Source: Pseudonocardia sp. KRD291 (lineage in GTDB: Bacteria > Actinomycetota > Actinomycetes > Mycobacteriales > Pseudonocardiaceae). From it: DNA of 32,969 bases. The notes beneath the pieces are model-generated. The model ran no database searches and was not told the origin of the DNA. It worked only from the letters and a program-made list of their open reading frames with translations. The stretch covers positions 1 to 32,969 of the forward strand of contig NZ_JADQDD010000029.1 in NCBI RefSeq assembly GCF_019263595.1. Reading direction: 5' to 3'. Shown one piece after another: positions 23,716-32,060 of the stretch (position 1 is the stretch's first letter; the number at the start of each line of letters is the position of its first letter). A program made the position numbers and the translations under genes.

Positions 23716-23919
23716 GGGCCAGGGCGACGATGACCACCGGGCCGCGACCTGTATTACGGCCTGGCCTGGCCTGGGCTGCGCCCCGGCCCGGGACCGACGT
23801 TGCCCCCGATACGGTCGTTGCGCGCTGGCCTCGGACACCGACGACGGCGGCCGGGCGGTCGGTCAGCGCCGTCGGCGGTGCCCGGCTGATCTGGCCTGCT
23901 ATGCCGAGTTCGGGTCGAC

Positions 23920-24054
23920 GTGGGTCGTGCTGACGCTGATGCGCTCCGGGCTGAGTCGAGTCACCGGCTGCAGGCCGGACCGCGTCCGCGCGCCCCGCTC
24001 ATCGGTGCATCGTTGCTCCTGGCGATGGAGGTCCTGCTGGTCCTCGAGCGCTGA
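23920..24054 (+). CDS. Possible 44-aa membrane peptide
   Basis: A GTG-started frame ending PLIGASLLLAMEVLLVLER, with one hydrophobic helix, directly followed by a strong hairpin. The RBS is unconvincing. Elsewhere in 23716-24058 nothing is recognisable; a decayed gene is possible. Confidence 0.25.
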   Translation: MGRADADALRAESSHRLQAGPRPRAPLIGASLLLAMEVLLVLER

Positions 24055-24058
24055 CCGC

Positions 24059-24081
24059 GGCCCGCGGTCTCAGCGCGGGCC
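24059..24081. terminator. Hairpin upstream of the copper ATPase
   Basis: GGCCCGCG and CGCGGGCC form a perfect 8-bp stem with a 7-nt loop. It would insulate the copper promoter from lnt transcription. Confidence 0.5.
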
Positions 24082-24125
24082 ACGTCTGAGAACCATGGCC
24101 GCGGGCGTCTGGGCAGGCGCAACGC

Positions 24126-24142
24126 TATTCTACGGGCCGTAG
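24126..24142 (+). promoter_or_regulatory. Copper ATPase promoter with palindromic operator 1
   Basis: TATTCT (possible -10, 24126-24131) overlaps CTAC-GGGCC-GTAG (24130-24142), embedded in TTCTAC-N5-GTAGTA. The same palindrome recurs at 30423 and 31598. Position over a -10 suggests repression. The form resembles BlaI/CopY-type operators, but no regulator gene is in the window. Confidence 0.5.
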
Positions 24143-24162
24143 TAAATTGGGAGGCGAGAGCC

Positions 24163-26493
24163 ACGTCGACGACGGAAAGCACCCCCGACGCAGCGGCGCA
24201 CCAGGATTCAGACGCGCGCAGCTTCGACATCGCAGTGGGCGGAATGACCTGCGCGGCATGCGCCGGTCGGGTGGAGCGACGCCTGAACAAGCTCGACGGA
24301 GTCCGGGCCACGGTCAACTACGCCACTGAGCGGGCTCGGGTGACGGGCCCGTCCGACCTCGACGCGGGCCTACTCTCGGAGGCCGTCGAGCGGGCCGGCT
24401 ACGCGGTCCGCTCGGTCACCGACCTGTCCAAGCCCGTCGAGCGACCTATCATCGGCGGGCCGTCGGCGTCGGTGCGCGACCTGCGCCGTCGGCTGGCGGT
24501 GGCGGCGGTGCTGGCAATGCCGCTGGCCGACCTGTCGTTGGCGCTGTCGTTGTTCCCCGAGCTGCGCTTCGCCGGCTGGCAGTGGCTCTTCCTGGCCCTG
24601 GCGGCGCCGATGGTCACCTGGTGTGCGGCCCCGTTCCACCGGGCGGCGTGGAACGGTCTGCGAAACCGCTCGGCATCGATGGACTCGTTGGTGTCTCTCG
24701 GCGTGTTGGCCGCGACGGCGTGGTCGTTGTGGGTGATGCTGCGTGGCGGCGAGGTCGAGCCGGGGTTCGGCACCGGGTGGGCGGCGTTGACCCGCACCGA
24801 TGACGCGCTCTACCTCGATGTCGCCGCGATCGTGGTGACGTTCCAGCTGGCCGGGCGCTACTTCGAGGCTCGGGCCAAGCAGCGGGCCGGTTCGGCGATG
24901 CGGACATTGCTGGCGTGGGGCGCGAAAGATGTGGAGATCGTCGGCCGTTCGGAACGACGCCCGGTCAGCGAGTTGCGGGTCGGTGACCGGTTCGTGGTCC
25001 GGCCCGGCGAGAAGCTCGCCACCGACGGGCAGGTCGTCGACGGAAGTTCGGCGGTGGACACCAGCGTGGTCACCGGTGAGTCGGTGCCGCGCGAGGTCGT
25101 GGTCGGTGACCATGTCATCGGCGGCACGGTCAACGTGGGCGGCGGTCTGACGGTGCAGGCCTCCCGCGTCGGGGCTGACACCCAGCTGGCCCGGATGGGT
25201 GAGCTGGTCGAACGGGCCCAGGAGGGCAAGGCCGCGATCCAGCGGCTGGCCGACCGGGTGTCGGCGGTGTTCGTGCCGGCGGTGGCGGTGCTGGCTGCCG
25301 CGACCCTGGCCGGCTGGTGGTTGCTGGGCCCGTCGGTGGCTGCGGCGGTCACCGCGGCGTTGGCGGTCCTGGTGGTCGCCTGCCCGTGCGCGCTCGGGTT
25401 GGCCACCCCCACCGCCGTGCTCGTAGGTACCGGCCGCGGCGCGCAGCTGGGAGTTTTTCTCAAGGGCGTCCAAGCGCTGGAATCGACCCGGCGCATCGAC
25501 ACCATCGTGTTCGACAAGACCGGGACCCTCACCGAGGGCCGGATGAGCCTGGTCGCGGTCCGGGCGGCCGCCGGCACGACCGAGGACGAGGTCCTGCTCG
25601 CGGCCGCGTCGGTCGAGCAGGTCTCCGAACATCCGATCGCCGCGGCGCTGGCCGGCGCGGTCGAGGACGGCCGCCGGTACCCGGTCACCGAGTTCGCCGC
25701 GCTGCCCGGGCTGGGAGCGCGCGGCCTCATCGAGGGCCGGACCGTCCTGGTGGGACGCGCCCGGATGCTGGCCGAGCACGGCCTGGCCCTGCCGGAGGAC
25801 CTGCAGTCCCAGCGGGCGGCGCTGGAGGCCGACGGGTCGACGGTCGTCGCCGTCGGGTGGGACGGTCGGGTTCGCGGCCTGTGCGCGGTGTCCGACCAGG
25901 TGCGCGGCACCGCCCGGTCCGCAGTGGCGCAACTGCGCCGGCTCGGGCTGCGTCCGGTGATGCTCACCGGTGACAACCCGACCGCCGCGTCCGTGGTGGC
26001 CGCGCGGGTCGGGATCGACGAGGCCGACGTGATCGCCGAGGCGACCCCGCAGTCGAAGGTGCACACCGTGCAGGCGCTGCAGTCCGGGGGCCGCACCGTC
26101 GCGGTGGTGGGCGACGGCATCAACGACGCCGCGGCGCTGGCCACCGCCGATCTGGGCATTGCCGTCGGGCGCGGCACCGACGTCGCGATCGAGGCCGCCG
26201 ACATCGTCCTCGGCCGCGACGACCTGCACGCGGTCGGGGACGCGATCGAGCTCGCCCGACGCACCCACCGCACGATCCGGGCCAACCTGATCTGGGCGTT
26301 CGGCTACAACACCGCCGCGCTCCCACTGGCCGTCGCGGGCCTGCTCAGCCCGCTGGTGGCCGGGCTGGCCATGGCGCTGTCCTCGGTGTTCGTGGTCTCC
26401 AACAGCCTGCGCCTGCGCCGCTTCACCCCGCCCCCGCCGCCGGAGGACACAGGCCCCACGCCTGCTCGTCCGGCTCCGGCATCGACGCCGTGA
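24163..26493 (+). CDS. copA: Cu+-exporting P1B-type ATPase
   Basis: A 776-aa copper exporter of the inner membrane. An HMA domain with GMTCAAC lies near the N-terminus. Further motifs: the transmembrane CPC motif (CPCALGLATPTA, codon at 25381), DKTGT with the phosphorylated Asp (25513), SEHPIA, TGDNPTAA and GDGINDAAALA. In the last helices, YNTAALPL and MALSSVFVVSNSLRLRRF match the Cu+ signatures (YN and MxxSS). The first canonical start is GTG at 24235, but that cuts off the first HMA strand (FDIAV). GGGAGG at 24149-24154 is spaced correctly for an ACG at 24163, so I place the start there. It ends in a GTGA overlap with the next gene. Confidence 0.92.
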   Translation, partial: TSTTESTPDAAAHQDSDARSFDIAVGGMTCAACAGRVERRLNKLDGVRATVNYATERARVTGPSDLDAGLLSEAVERAGYAVRSVTDLSKPVERPIIGGPSASVRDLRRRLAVAAVLAMPLADLSLALSLFPELRFAGWQWLFLALAAPMVTWCAAPFHRAAWNGLRNRSASMDSLVSLGVLAATAWSLWVMLRGGEVEPGFGTGWAALTRTDDALYLDVAAIVVTFQLAGRYFEARAKQRAGSAMRTLLAWGAKDVEIVGRSERRPVSELRVGDRFVVRPGEKLATDGQVVDGSSAVDTSVVTGESVPREVVVGDHVIGGTVNVGGGLTVQASRVGADTQLARMGELVERAQEGKAAIQRLADRVSAVFVPAVAVLAAATLAGWWLLGPSVAAAVTAALAVLVVACPCALGLATPTAVLVGTGRGAQLGVFLKGVQALESTRRIDTIVFDKTGTLTEGRMSLVAVRAAAGTTEDEVLLAAASVEQVSEHPIAAALAGAVEDGRRYPVTEFAALPGLGARGLIEGRTVLVGRARMLAEHGLALPEDLQSQRAALEADGSTVVAVGWDGRVRGLCAVSDQVRGTARSAVAQLRRLGLRPVMLTGDNPTAASVVAARVGIDEADVIAEATPQSKVHTVQALQSGGRTVAVVGDGINDAAALATADLGIAVGRGTDVAIEAADIVLGRDDLHAVGDAIELARRTHRTIRANLIWAFGYNTAALPLAVAGLLSPLVAGLAMALSSVFVVSNSLRLRRFTPPPPPEDTGPTPARPAPASTP

Positions 26494-28397
26494 ACCGCGC
26501 CGCGGTCGAGTCCCGACCGGCGCACCGCAGCGCGGCGGCGGTGCTGGCGCGCGGCTGGGTCCTGACCTGGACGGTCGCTGCGTGCGTGGTGGGGGCGGCG
26601 CTGGCGGTGTTCGGGCCGGACCTCGCGCGGGTCTACGGCTATCCCTCGCTGGGTGTCGTGCTCAACGTCGGGATGCCCGTGGCCCGGATGCTCGCGGTGG
26701 GGGCGGCGGTGGGCGCCGTGGCCGCGATGCTGCTGGCAACCATCTACGCGCCCGGCGCGCCACGCGGGGCGTTGTCACCGCGTGGCTACCGGAGCCTGCG
26801 GACCGCCCGCCTGGCGGCCCTGGTCTATGTCATCGCCGCGGCGGCCGTCGCGGTCCTGACCTTCGCCGAGACCGCCGGTGTCGGGCTCGGCGGCCTCCTG
26901 GGCCGACCCGCGGTGCTGATGGTCGGGTTGTGGTCGGTCGAGCCGGCGTTCGGTTGGCTCGTCTCTGCCGGGGCCCTCCTCGTCGTCGCGCTGTTCGCTG
27001 GCGCGGTCTTGACCTGGCGCGGTGCGGTCGGGCTGCTGGTGTGCACGCTGCTGGGTCTGGCCGTGCCGCCGCTGACTGCGGTCGCGAACTCCGAGCGCTC
27101 GCACGACTGGTACGGCGACTCCCTGACGCTGCACGTGCTCGCCGCGGTCATCTGGCTCGCCAGCACGGTGGCGGTCGCCGCGCAGGCGCGCCGTGGGCCG
27201 GTGACCGAGATGACGATGCGCCGGCACCGGATCGTCGCGGGCGCCTCGGCGGTCGTGGTGTTCGCCTCCGGGGCCGTGCCCAGCGCGCTGGCCGCGCCAC
27301 CCGCCCAGCTGCTTTCCTCAGGGTTCGGGCAGCTCGTGGTACTCAGCGCGGTGGCGTTGTGTGCGGCCACCGCGCTGGCGCGTCGTCGCCCACCGGGCTC
27401 GGGCCCGGCCCGAGTACTGCAGTTCCTCGCGCTCGAGGCGGGCCTGCTGGCGTTCGCGGCCGCGGCCGGGACAGCGATGAGCCGCCTGCTGCCTCCCGAC
27501 CAGGGCATGAGCACCGACCCGCTGGTCTTCCTGCTCGGTTACGGCCTTCCACCGCAACTCGGCCTGGTCGAACTGGCCCTGTGGTGGCGGATCGACCTGA
27601 TCTTCGCCCCGCTGGCCGTGCTCGGCGCCGCCGGCTACCTGATCGGGGTCCGCCGCCTACGGCGCGGGGGCGGCACCTGGCCCTGGCCGCGGACCGTGGC
27701 CTGGTGTGCCGGGTGCCTCACCGTGCTGGTGGCCACCTCGTCCGGGATCGGCAGCTACGCCACGGCAGTGTTCAGCGTGCACATGGCCGGCCACGCCCTC
27801 CTGGCCACCGTGGCACCGGCGCTGCTGGTGCTCGGACACCCACTGTCGCTGGTTCGGGCCTGCGCCCGACCGGCGACCGCCGAACGGGTCTCCGCGCTCG
27901 CCGACGCCGGACCGATGCGCACCATGCGGAACCCGGCTGTGGCCTGGCTGATCGCCGCCGTCGCGCTGTTCGGGATGTATGCCACCGGGCTGTTCGACGC
28001 GATCGTGCTCGAACACTGGTCCCACCCACTGATGACCGCACTCGCGCTCGGCAGCGGTCTGATCCTTTTCCGGTCGGTTATCGGCCACTCGCCGACCGGG
28101 GCGCAGCGGCCCGCGCTGGTTCGGCTCGGTGGCCTGTTCGCGATCGCCATGCTGCACGCCGGGTTCTCAGTGTGGCTGCTCGGCCTCTCGACCCCGCTCG
28201 CCGAACCGTTCTACGCCGCGCTCAACCTGACCTATGTACCCGGCTTGGTCGTCGACCAGCGGTTCGGCGCCATCCTGGCCTGGATCGTCAGTGACGTGGC
28301 GATGGTGGCCGTAGCCGTGGCCGTGATCCGTAGTTGGTGGCAGGAGACCGACGCCGAGCCCGCGGCGTCCCCGCAACGCCTGCACGAACGGACATGA
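26490..28397 (+). CDS. CopD-CtaG fusion: copper uptake/oxidase assembly protein
   Basis: A 635-aa polytopic membrane protein. About residues 50-320 resemble CopD (copper resistance D), with RTARLAALVYVIAAAAVAVLTFAE and HVLAAVIWLASTVAV. About 345-620 resemble the CtaG/caa3-oxidase assembly family: LVELALWWRIDLIFAPLAVLGAAGYLIGV, VFSVHMAGHALLATVAPALLVLGHPLSL, IVLEHWSHPLMTALALGSG and LNLTYVPGLVVDQRFGAILAW, with His and Met residues typical of copper handling. This fusion is known from actinobacteria. It is translationally coupled to the copper ATPase by GTGA, suggesting that periplasmic copper supply and export are balanced together. Confidence 0.87.
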   Translation: MNRAAVESRPAHRSAAAVLARGWVLTWTVAACVVGAALAVFGPDLARVYGYPSLGVVLNVGMPVARMLAVGAAVGAVAAMLLATIYAPGAPRGALSPRGYRSLRTARLAALVYVIAAAAVAVLTFAETAGVGLGGLLGRPAVLMVGLWSVEPAFGWLVSAGALLVVALFAGAVLTWRGAVGLLVCTLLGLAVPPLTAVANSERSHDWYGDSLTLHVLAAVIWLASTVAVAAQARRGPVTEMTMRRHRIVAGASAVVVFASGAVPSALAAPPAQLLSSGFGQLVVLSAVALCAATALARRRPPGSGPARVLQFLALEAGLLAFAAAAGTAMSRLLPPDQGMSTDPLVFLLGYGLPPQLGLVELALWWRIDLIFAPLAVLGAAGYLIGVRRLRRGGGTWPWPRTVAWCAGCLTVLVATSSGIGSYATAVFSVHMAGHALLATVAPALLVLGHPLSLVRACARPATAERVSALADAGPMRTMRNPAVAWLIAAVALFGMYATGLFDAIVLEHWSHPLMTALALGSGLILFRSVIGHSPTGAQRPALVRLGGLFAIAMLHAGFSVWLLGLSTPLAEPFYAALNLTYVPGLVVDQRFGAILAWIVSDVAMVAVAVAVIRSWWQETDAEPAASPQRLHERT

Positions 28398-28403
28398 ATC
28401 ACC

Positions 28404-28418
28404 GGTAGGCCACCTACC
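28404..28418. terminator. Weak hairpin after the CopD-CtaG gene
   Basis: GGTAGG-CCA-CCTACC: a 6-bp stem, 6 bp after the stop codon. Possible terminator. Confidence 0.3.
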
Positions 28419-28441
28419 TCGCGCCATCCCTGCCACCGCTA

Positions 28442-28530
28442 TCAGCCCCCGGGCGTCGCAGCCAGGAAGAGGTAGGCCGAACCGACCGCGGCGACCGTCA
28501 GCGCTGAACGGTGGCCGGGACTGGCCCCAT
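28442..28530 (-). pseudogene. DUF5134 C-terminal remnant
   Basis: The - strand codes VDGASPGHRSALTVAAVGSAYLFLAATPGG then TGA, paralleling VDGGRHDLSVRASLTAMSVGMAYMFLAQTA at the end of the intact DUF5134 protein (29676-30362). An in-frame stop lies just upstream, so only the last ~30 codons of another copy remain. Confidence 0.5.
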
Positions 28531-28612
28531 CAACTCCGCTTCTTCAGGCCGTGACGAGGGACAGCTGGCCGCTGTGTATGCGCGGCCGCCGCTCCTCGTC
28601 CCGTCAAAGTGC

Positions 28613-28640
28613 AGATATGCGCATGCTGCTATATATTGGC
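28613..28640 (+). promoter_or_regulatory. Promoter and possible metal-sensor operator for the CDF gene
   Basis: TATATT at 28631-28636 lies 8 nt before the ATG at 28645, so the transcript is probably leaderless. Just upstream ATATGCGCAT (8-bp palindrome core ATGCGCAT) resembles ArsR/SmtB-type sites that control zinc, cadmium or nickel exporters. Confidence 0.45.
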
Positions 28641-28644
28641 CGGC

Positions 28645-29610
28645 ATGGTGGGCGAGAAGCACGGTCACGGACACGGGCGGGGGATGTCGGCCGATGCCGA
28701 TCGCCGGTGGCTGTCGATCGCGCTCGTTCTCATCGTCGGGTTCATGGTGGTCGAATTCGTGATCGGTCTGGTGGCCGGTTCGTTGGCGTTGATCACCGAC
28801 TCGGCGCATATGCTGACCGACGCCGCGTCGATCGTGCTTGCGTTGGTGGCGATCCGGTTGGCCGCGCGGCCGGCTCGAGGTGGGTACACGTTTGGGCTGC
28901 GTCGGGCGGAGATCTTGTCCGCACAGGTCAACGGCATCACCCTGCTCCTGCTGGCGGCATGGTTCGTCTACGAGGGCATCCAGCGGCTGATCGAGCCGCC
29001 GGAGGTGGCCGGTGGCCTGGTGCTGGTCACCGCCCTGGTCGGGATTGTGGTGAACCTGGCCGCGACCTGGGCGATCTCGAAGGCCAACCGGACGAGCCTG
29101 GCGGTTGAGGGCGCCTTCCAGCACATCCTCAACGACCTATTCGCGTTCATCGCGACCGCGATCGCCGGGCTGGTGGTCCTGCTGACCGGTTTCGCCCGGG
29201 CCGACGCGATCGCCGCCCTGGTCGTGGCCGCGCTGATGCTCAAGGCCGGATGGGGGCTGGTGCGCGACTCGGGCCGGGTGTTCCTGGAGGCCTCACCCCG
29301 CGGGATCGATCCGGACGCCGTCGGCGCCGAACTCGCCTCCCTGCCCGGGGTCACCCAGGTCCACGACCTGCACATCTGGGAGATCACCTCTGGTCAGACG
29401 GCGCTCTCGGCGCACGTGCTCGTCGAGAGCGCCGCGGACTGTCACGAGGCCCGTGAGCGCGTCGAACGGGTCCTGCGCGATCAGCAGGAGGTCACCCACA
29501 CCACCCTGCAGGTCGACCACGACGACCCCAGCGACCAGGATCATTGCGTCGAGCCGCACGGTCCGGTCCATCGGGGCGCCCAGGGGCCCGCCCCTCCAAC
29601 CTCGCTGTGA
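28645..29610 (+). CDS. Cation diffusion facilitator (zinc-type exporter)
   Basis: A 321-aa CDF transporter, CzcD/ZitB-like. A short His-rich N-terminus (KHGHGHGRG) precedes six membrane helices. The transport site is HxxxD in TM2 (DSAHMLTDAAS) and HxxxD in TM5 (FQHILNDLFAF), the Zn2+/Cd2+ arrangement. The cytoplasmic domain ends with VTQVHDLHIWEITSGQTALSAHV and a metal-rich tail (DHDDPSDQDHC). It would export Zn2+ or similar ions in exchange for protons. I chose ATG 28645 for its position right after a -10 box. It stands as its own transcription unit, between a likely terminator and a divergent metal operator. Confidence 0.9.
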   Translation: MVGEKHGHGHGRGMSADADRRWLSIALVLIVGFMVVEFVIGLVAGSLALITDSAHMLTDAASIVLALVAIRLAARPARGGYTFGLRRAEILSAQVNGITLLLLAAWFVYEGIQRLIEPPEVAGGLVLVTALVGIVVNLAATWAISKANRTSLAVEGAFQHILNDLFAFIATAIAGLVVLLTGFARADAIAALVVAALMLKAGWGLVRDSGRVFLEASPRGIDPDAVGAELASLPGVTQVHDLHIWEITSGQTALSAHVLVESAADCHEARERVERVLRDQQEVTHTTLQVDHDDPSDQDHCVEPHGPVHRGAQGPAPPTSL

Positions 29611-29632
29611 CGCCCGGATCGCTCGGCCCGAA

Positions 29633-29655
29633 CCCGCTCGGCATCCCGAGCCGGG
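29633..29655. terminator. Bidirectional hairpin between CDF and DUF5134 genes
   Basis: CCCGCTCGG and CCGAG(C)CGGG pair as a 9-bp stem with one bulge and a CATC loop, between convergent genes. Confidence 0.45.
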
Positions 29656-29675
29656 GTGATAGGCCCGATGCACTG

Positions 29676-30362
29676 CTACATCCCCGCCATCGAGGCCATT
29701 CCGTTGGCCGACGCCGTCTGCGCCAGGAACATGTAGGCCATCCCCACGGACATGGCCGTCAGACTCGCCCGGACCGACAGGTCGTGCCGGCCCCCGTCGA
29801 CGGTTCCGGCTCGCGTGCGCGCTCGTACCTCGCCGGCGAGGATGAGGGAAATCCGGGCCGGTGCCGCTCGAGACTGGAGAGTCGGCGGCGGATGTGTCGG
29901 TGGGTCGACCTCCCCGAGCCCCCGATGTTCGAGCACGGCACCGAACCGGCCGCTCGCCCAGCCGAGAGCCTGCCCGGCGAACCACACCGCGGCGGCCGCA
30001 GCGACCCAGGGCAGGCCGATCTCCATCAGTGCGAACATGATCGCCATCCAAACCAGGTCGGCCACGTTGAGCAGCCACAGCACGCCGATCCGATTGCGTT
30101 GCAGCAGGCTCACCAGCAGCGCAGCGGCCACCAGCACAGCCACCGCGGCGAACACCGCCACGCCGGCCCGGGCCGGGATCTGCAGGGCGTCTCCGGGTAG
30201 GTACATCGTCACCATCGCGGCGGCCATCAGGATATGGAGCAGGTGCCAGAGCCGGTGACGTCGCACCATCACCGCGGCGTGCCACACGTGCACGCCCAGA
30301 ACGAGCACGAACGCGGCGGCCGCGAGCAGGCCCACCGGCGCAGGGATCCACGAGGTCGTCAT
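29676..30362 (-). CDS. DUF5134 membrane protein
   Basis: A 228-aa polytopic protein with about six hydrophobic segments, His residues near the first two (LGVHVWHAAVMVRRHRLWHLLHILMAAAMVTMYLPGD), and a Met-rich end (MSVGMAYMFLAQTASANGMASMAGM). This pattern matches DUF5134, an actinobacterial family often next to copper and CtaG genes. The His and Met side chains in or near the membrane suggest copper handling, but the function is not established. ATG 30362 follows AAGGA; a GTG one codon upstream is the alternative. Divergent from the second CtaG gene, sharing operator 2. Confidence 0.75.
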   Translation of the reverse strand: MTTSWIPAPVGLLAAAAFVLVLGVHVWHAAVMVRRHRLWHLLHILMAAAMVTMYLPGDALQIPARAGVAVFAAVAVLVAAALLVSLLQRNRIGVLWLLNVADLVWMAIMFALMEIGLPWVAAAAAVWFAGQALGWASGRFGAVLEHRGLGEVDPPTHPPPTLQSRAAPARISLILAGEVRARTRAGTVDGGRHDLSVRASLTAMSVGMAYMFLAQTASANGMASMAGM

Positions 30363-30422
30363 CACCCTGTCCTTCCACGCGCCCGGCCGCGGCCTCTGCC
30401 GCGGTTCCCACCCTCCTCGGCT

Positions 30423-30435
30423 CTACGCACTGTAG
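30423..30435. promoter_or_regulatory. Palindromic operator 2 (divergent)
   Basis: CTAC-GCACT-GTAG within TCTAC-N5-GTAGAA, the same form as at 24130 and 31598, located between the DUF5134 gene (-) and ctaG (+), where it could control both. Confidence 0.5.
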
Positions 30436-30513
30436 AAGAATAGGGTGGGTGCCGGGCCACCGCATCGCGGTCACACGAACCGGGTCGTGAGGGCAGAGAG
30501 GGGCGCGCGCATC

Positions 30514-31494
30514 GTGAGTAGTGCTGCTGGGTTTCCGATGACGATGCCGCCGGCCGACCCCCCGCCGATGACCATGTCGACGTTGCTCACCAGCTGGACC
30601 TTCGATCCGGCGATGCTGATCCCGCTCGCCGTTGCCGCCGGGTTGTACTTGTGGGGAGTGCGGGTGCTGCGCCGCCGCGGGGTCGCGTGGCCGACCCGCA
30701 GGATCGTCTACTGGTTCCTCGGTCTCGCCGTGATCTTCGTGGGCGTGTCCTCCTCGCTCGGGGTCTACGACCGCGCACTGTTTACGGTGCCCGCCATCCA
30801 GCACATGCTGCTGCAGATGATCGCCCCGGTCGGTCTGGTCCTCGGGGCGCCCACCAGCCTCGCTCTGCGAACGCTGCCCAAGGCCTGGCGCCGCCGGATC
30901 CTCGCGGTGCTGCACAGCCCGCCGGTACGTCTCATGTCGCACCCGGCGATGGCGTTCGCCTTGTTCGCGATCACCCAGTTCGTTTTCTACTACACACCGA
31001 TCTACGAGGGCTCGCTGACCAACGTGTGGGTGCACGACATCATGCACCTGCACTTCGTGTTGACCGGGTTCCTCTTCTACTGGGCCCTGCTCAGTATTGA
31101 TCCGACCCCGCACCGGGTGCGGTTCAGCTTCCGGCTGTTGCTGATCATCGGCATGGGCCCCGTGCACATCCTGCTCGGAATCCCGATCATGATGAGCAAG
31201 AGCTTGTTCGCCGAGGACTTCTACCGCAGCCTCGCCCGGGACTGGGGCCCATCGCTACTCGAGGACCAGCACATCGGCGGGGCCATCCTCTGGGGATTCG
31301 GTGACATCTCCGCCATCGCGCTCATCGGGGCCTTCATCCTGCAATGGTTCCGCTCCGATGAGCGCCTGGCTATTCGCACCGACCGGCAGCTGGACCGCCT
31401 CTACGGTGACGGTGCGACGCTGCGGCCGTGGTGGTTGACCGACAACAACGCAGACACCCCCGACGTGCTGGGCCCCCAACGCGACGGCTCCTGA
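30514..31494 (+). CDS. ctaG: Cytochrome c oxidase assembly factor CtaG family
   Basis: A 326-aa membrane protein with about seven helices. Family signatures: LYLWGVRVLRRRGVAWPTRRIVYWFLGLAVIFVG, LFTVPAIQHMLLQMIAPVGLVLGAPTSLALR, VWVHDIMHLHFVLTGFLFYWALLSIDP and GPVHILLGIPIMMSKSLFAEDFY. His and Met residues on the outer side suit copper delivery to the CuB site of subunit I. The Met-rich N-terminus (PMTMPPADPPPMTMS) is typical of copper proteins. I chose the GTG at 30514 (AGAGGGG upstream); ATG 30538 is also possible. It probably matures the oxidase whose gene begins at 32238. Confidence 0.88.
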   Translation: MSSAAGFPMTMPPADPPPMTMSTLLTSWTFDPAMLIPLAVAAGLYLWGVRVLRRRGVAWPTRRIVYWFLGLAVIFVGVSSSLGVYDRALFTVPAIQHMLLQMIAPVGLVLGAPTSLALRTLPKAWRRRILAVLHSPPVRLMSHPAMAFALFAITQFVFYYTPIYEGSLTNVWVHDIMHLHFVLTGFLFYWALLSIDPTPHRVRFSFRLLLIIGMGPVHILLGIPIMMSKSLFAEDFYRSLARDWGPSLLEDQHIGGAILWGFGDISAIALIGAFILQWFRSDERLAIRTDRQLDRLYGDGATLRPWWLTDNNADTPDVLGPQRDGS

Positions 31495-31502
31495 ACCCCA
31501 CC

Positions 31503-31555
31503 CACCCCGGGGCCCCTCAGATGCCGGCTGTGAGTGCTCGTGTCGCCCCGGGGTG
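31503..31555. terminator. Inverted repeat after ctaG
   Basis: CACCCCGGGGC and GCCCCGGGGTG are perfect 11-bp complements separated by 31 nt, starting 8 bp after the stop. Probably a terminator. Confidence 0.4.
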
Positions 31556-31597
31556 TGGCCGGTGCCGAGTCGCTGAGGTAGCGTCGCAGCACGAGTT

Positions 31598-31610
31598 CTA
31601 CCGATCGTAG
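31598..31610 (+). promoter_or_regulatory. Palindromic operator 3
   Basis: CTAC-CGATC-GTAG in TTCTAC-N5-GTAGTA, ending 6 bp before the GTG of the next gene. So close to the start, it must overlap the promoter of a leaderless or near-leaderless transcript. Confidence 0.5.
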
Positions 31611-31616
31611 TAGGCG

Positions 31617-32060
31617 GTGACGGTGAGCCTGACGCTGTGGCGCGTGAGCCGGCCGATGCTGGTGGCTATGGGGCTCAGCCTTGCCGTTTGCCTGCTGCTC
31701 GCCCACGCCGCGATGGCCAGCAATGGTGAGGGCGCCGCGAGCGCCGCGCCGGTCGGCTCGGTTGCGCTGGTGGCCCAGGAGGCCTCGGCCCCGGGCCCTG
31801 TCTTGCCGGAGGGGCCGGGGCCATCGAACTCGCAGTGGGGTCATAGCCCGCTGGCTGCTGACGCCGGGCGCGCACCGGCCGTCGGCGCGACCGGCATGGT
31901 CGACGACGCGGTCTCGCCCCTGTCCGGGTTGGCCGGGCTCTCAGCCGACGTCGTCGACCGATCCGGTCCGCGCGGCGGGGATGTCCCTGCGTCGGGGGTT
32001 CGACAGTTCGCCCGGTACGGGGTGGGGCTGTTGTTGACCTTGGGTGTCCTCAGAAGGTGA
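31617..32060 (+). CDS. Membrane or secreted protein, unknown
   Basis: A 147-aa protein. The N-terminal segment SRPMLVAMGLSLAVCLLLAHAAMAS is a signal peptide or anchor; the middle is a Gly/Ala/Pro/Ser-rich disordered region. The C-terminus RQFARYGVGLLLTLGVLRR is a second hydrophobic stretch. No family recognised. Control by the shared palindrome and position before ctaD suggest a part in copper handling or oxidase maturation. The start is GTG, right after operator 3. Confidence 0.5.
   Translation: MTVSLTLWRVSRPMLVAMGLSLAVCLLLAHAAMASNGEGAASAAPVGSVALVAQEASAPGPVLPEGPGPSNSQWGHSPLAADAGRAPAVGATGMVDDAVSPLSGLAGLSADVVDRSGPRGGDVPASGVRQFARYGVGLLLTLGVLRR

Noticed and set aside
24370..26268. 632-codon - strand frame
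   Set aside because: Lies wholly opposite the copper ATPase; low-complexity Arg/Gly/His composition.
29293..31167. 624-codon - strand frame
   Set aside because: Runs across the CDF, DUF5134 and CtaG region with no natural domain; shadow frame.
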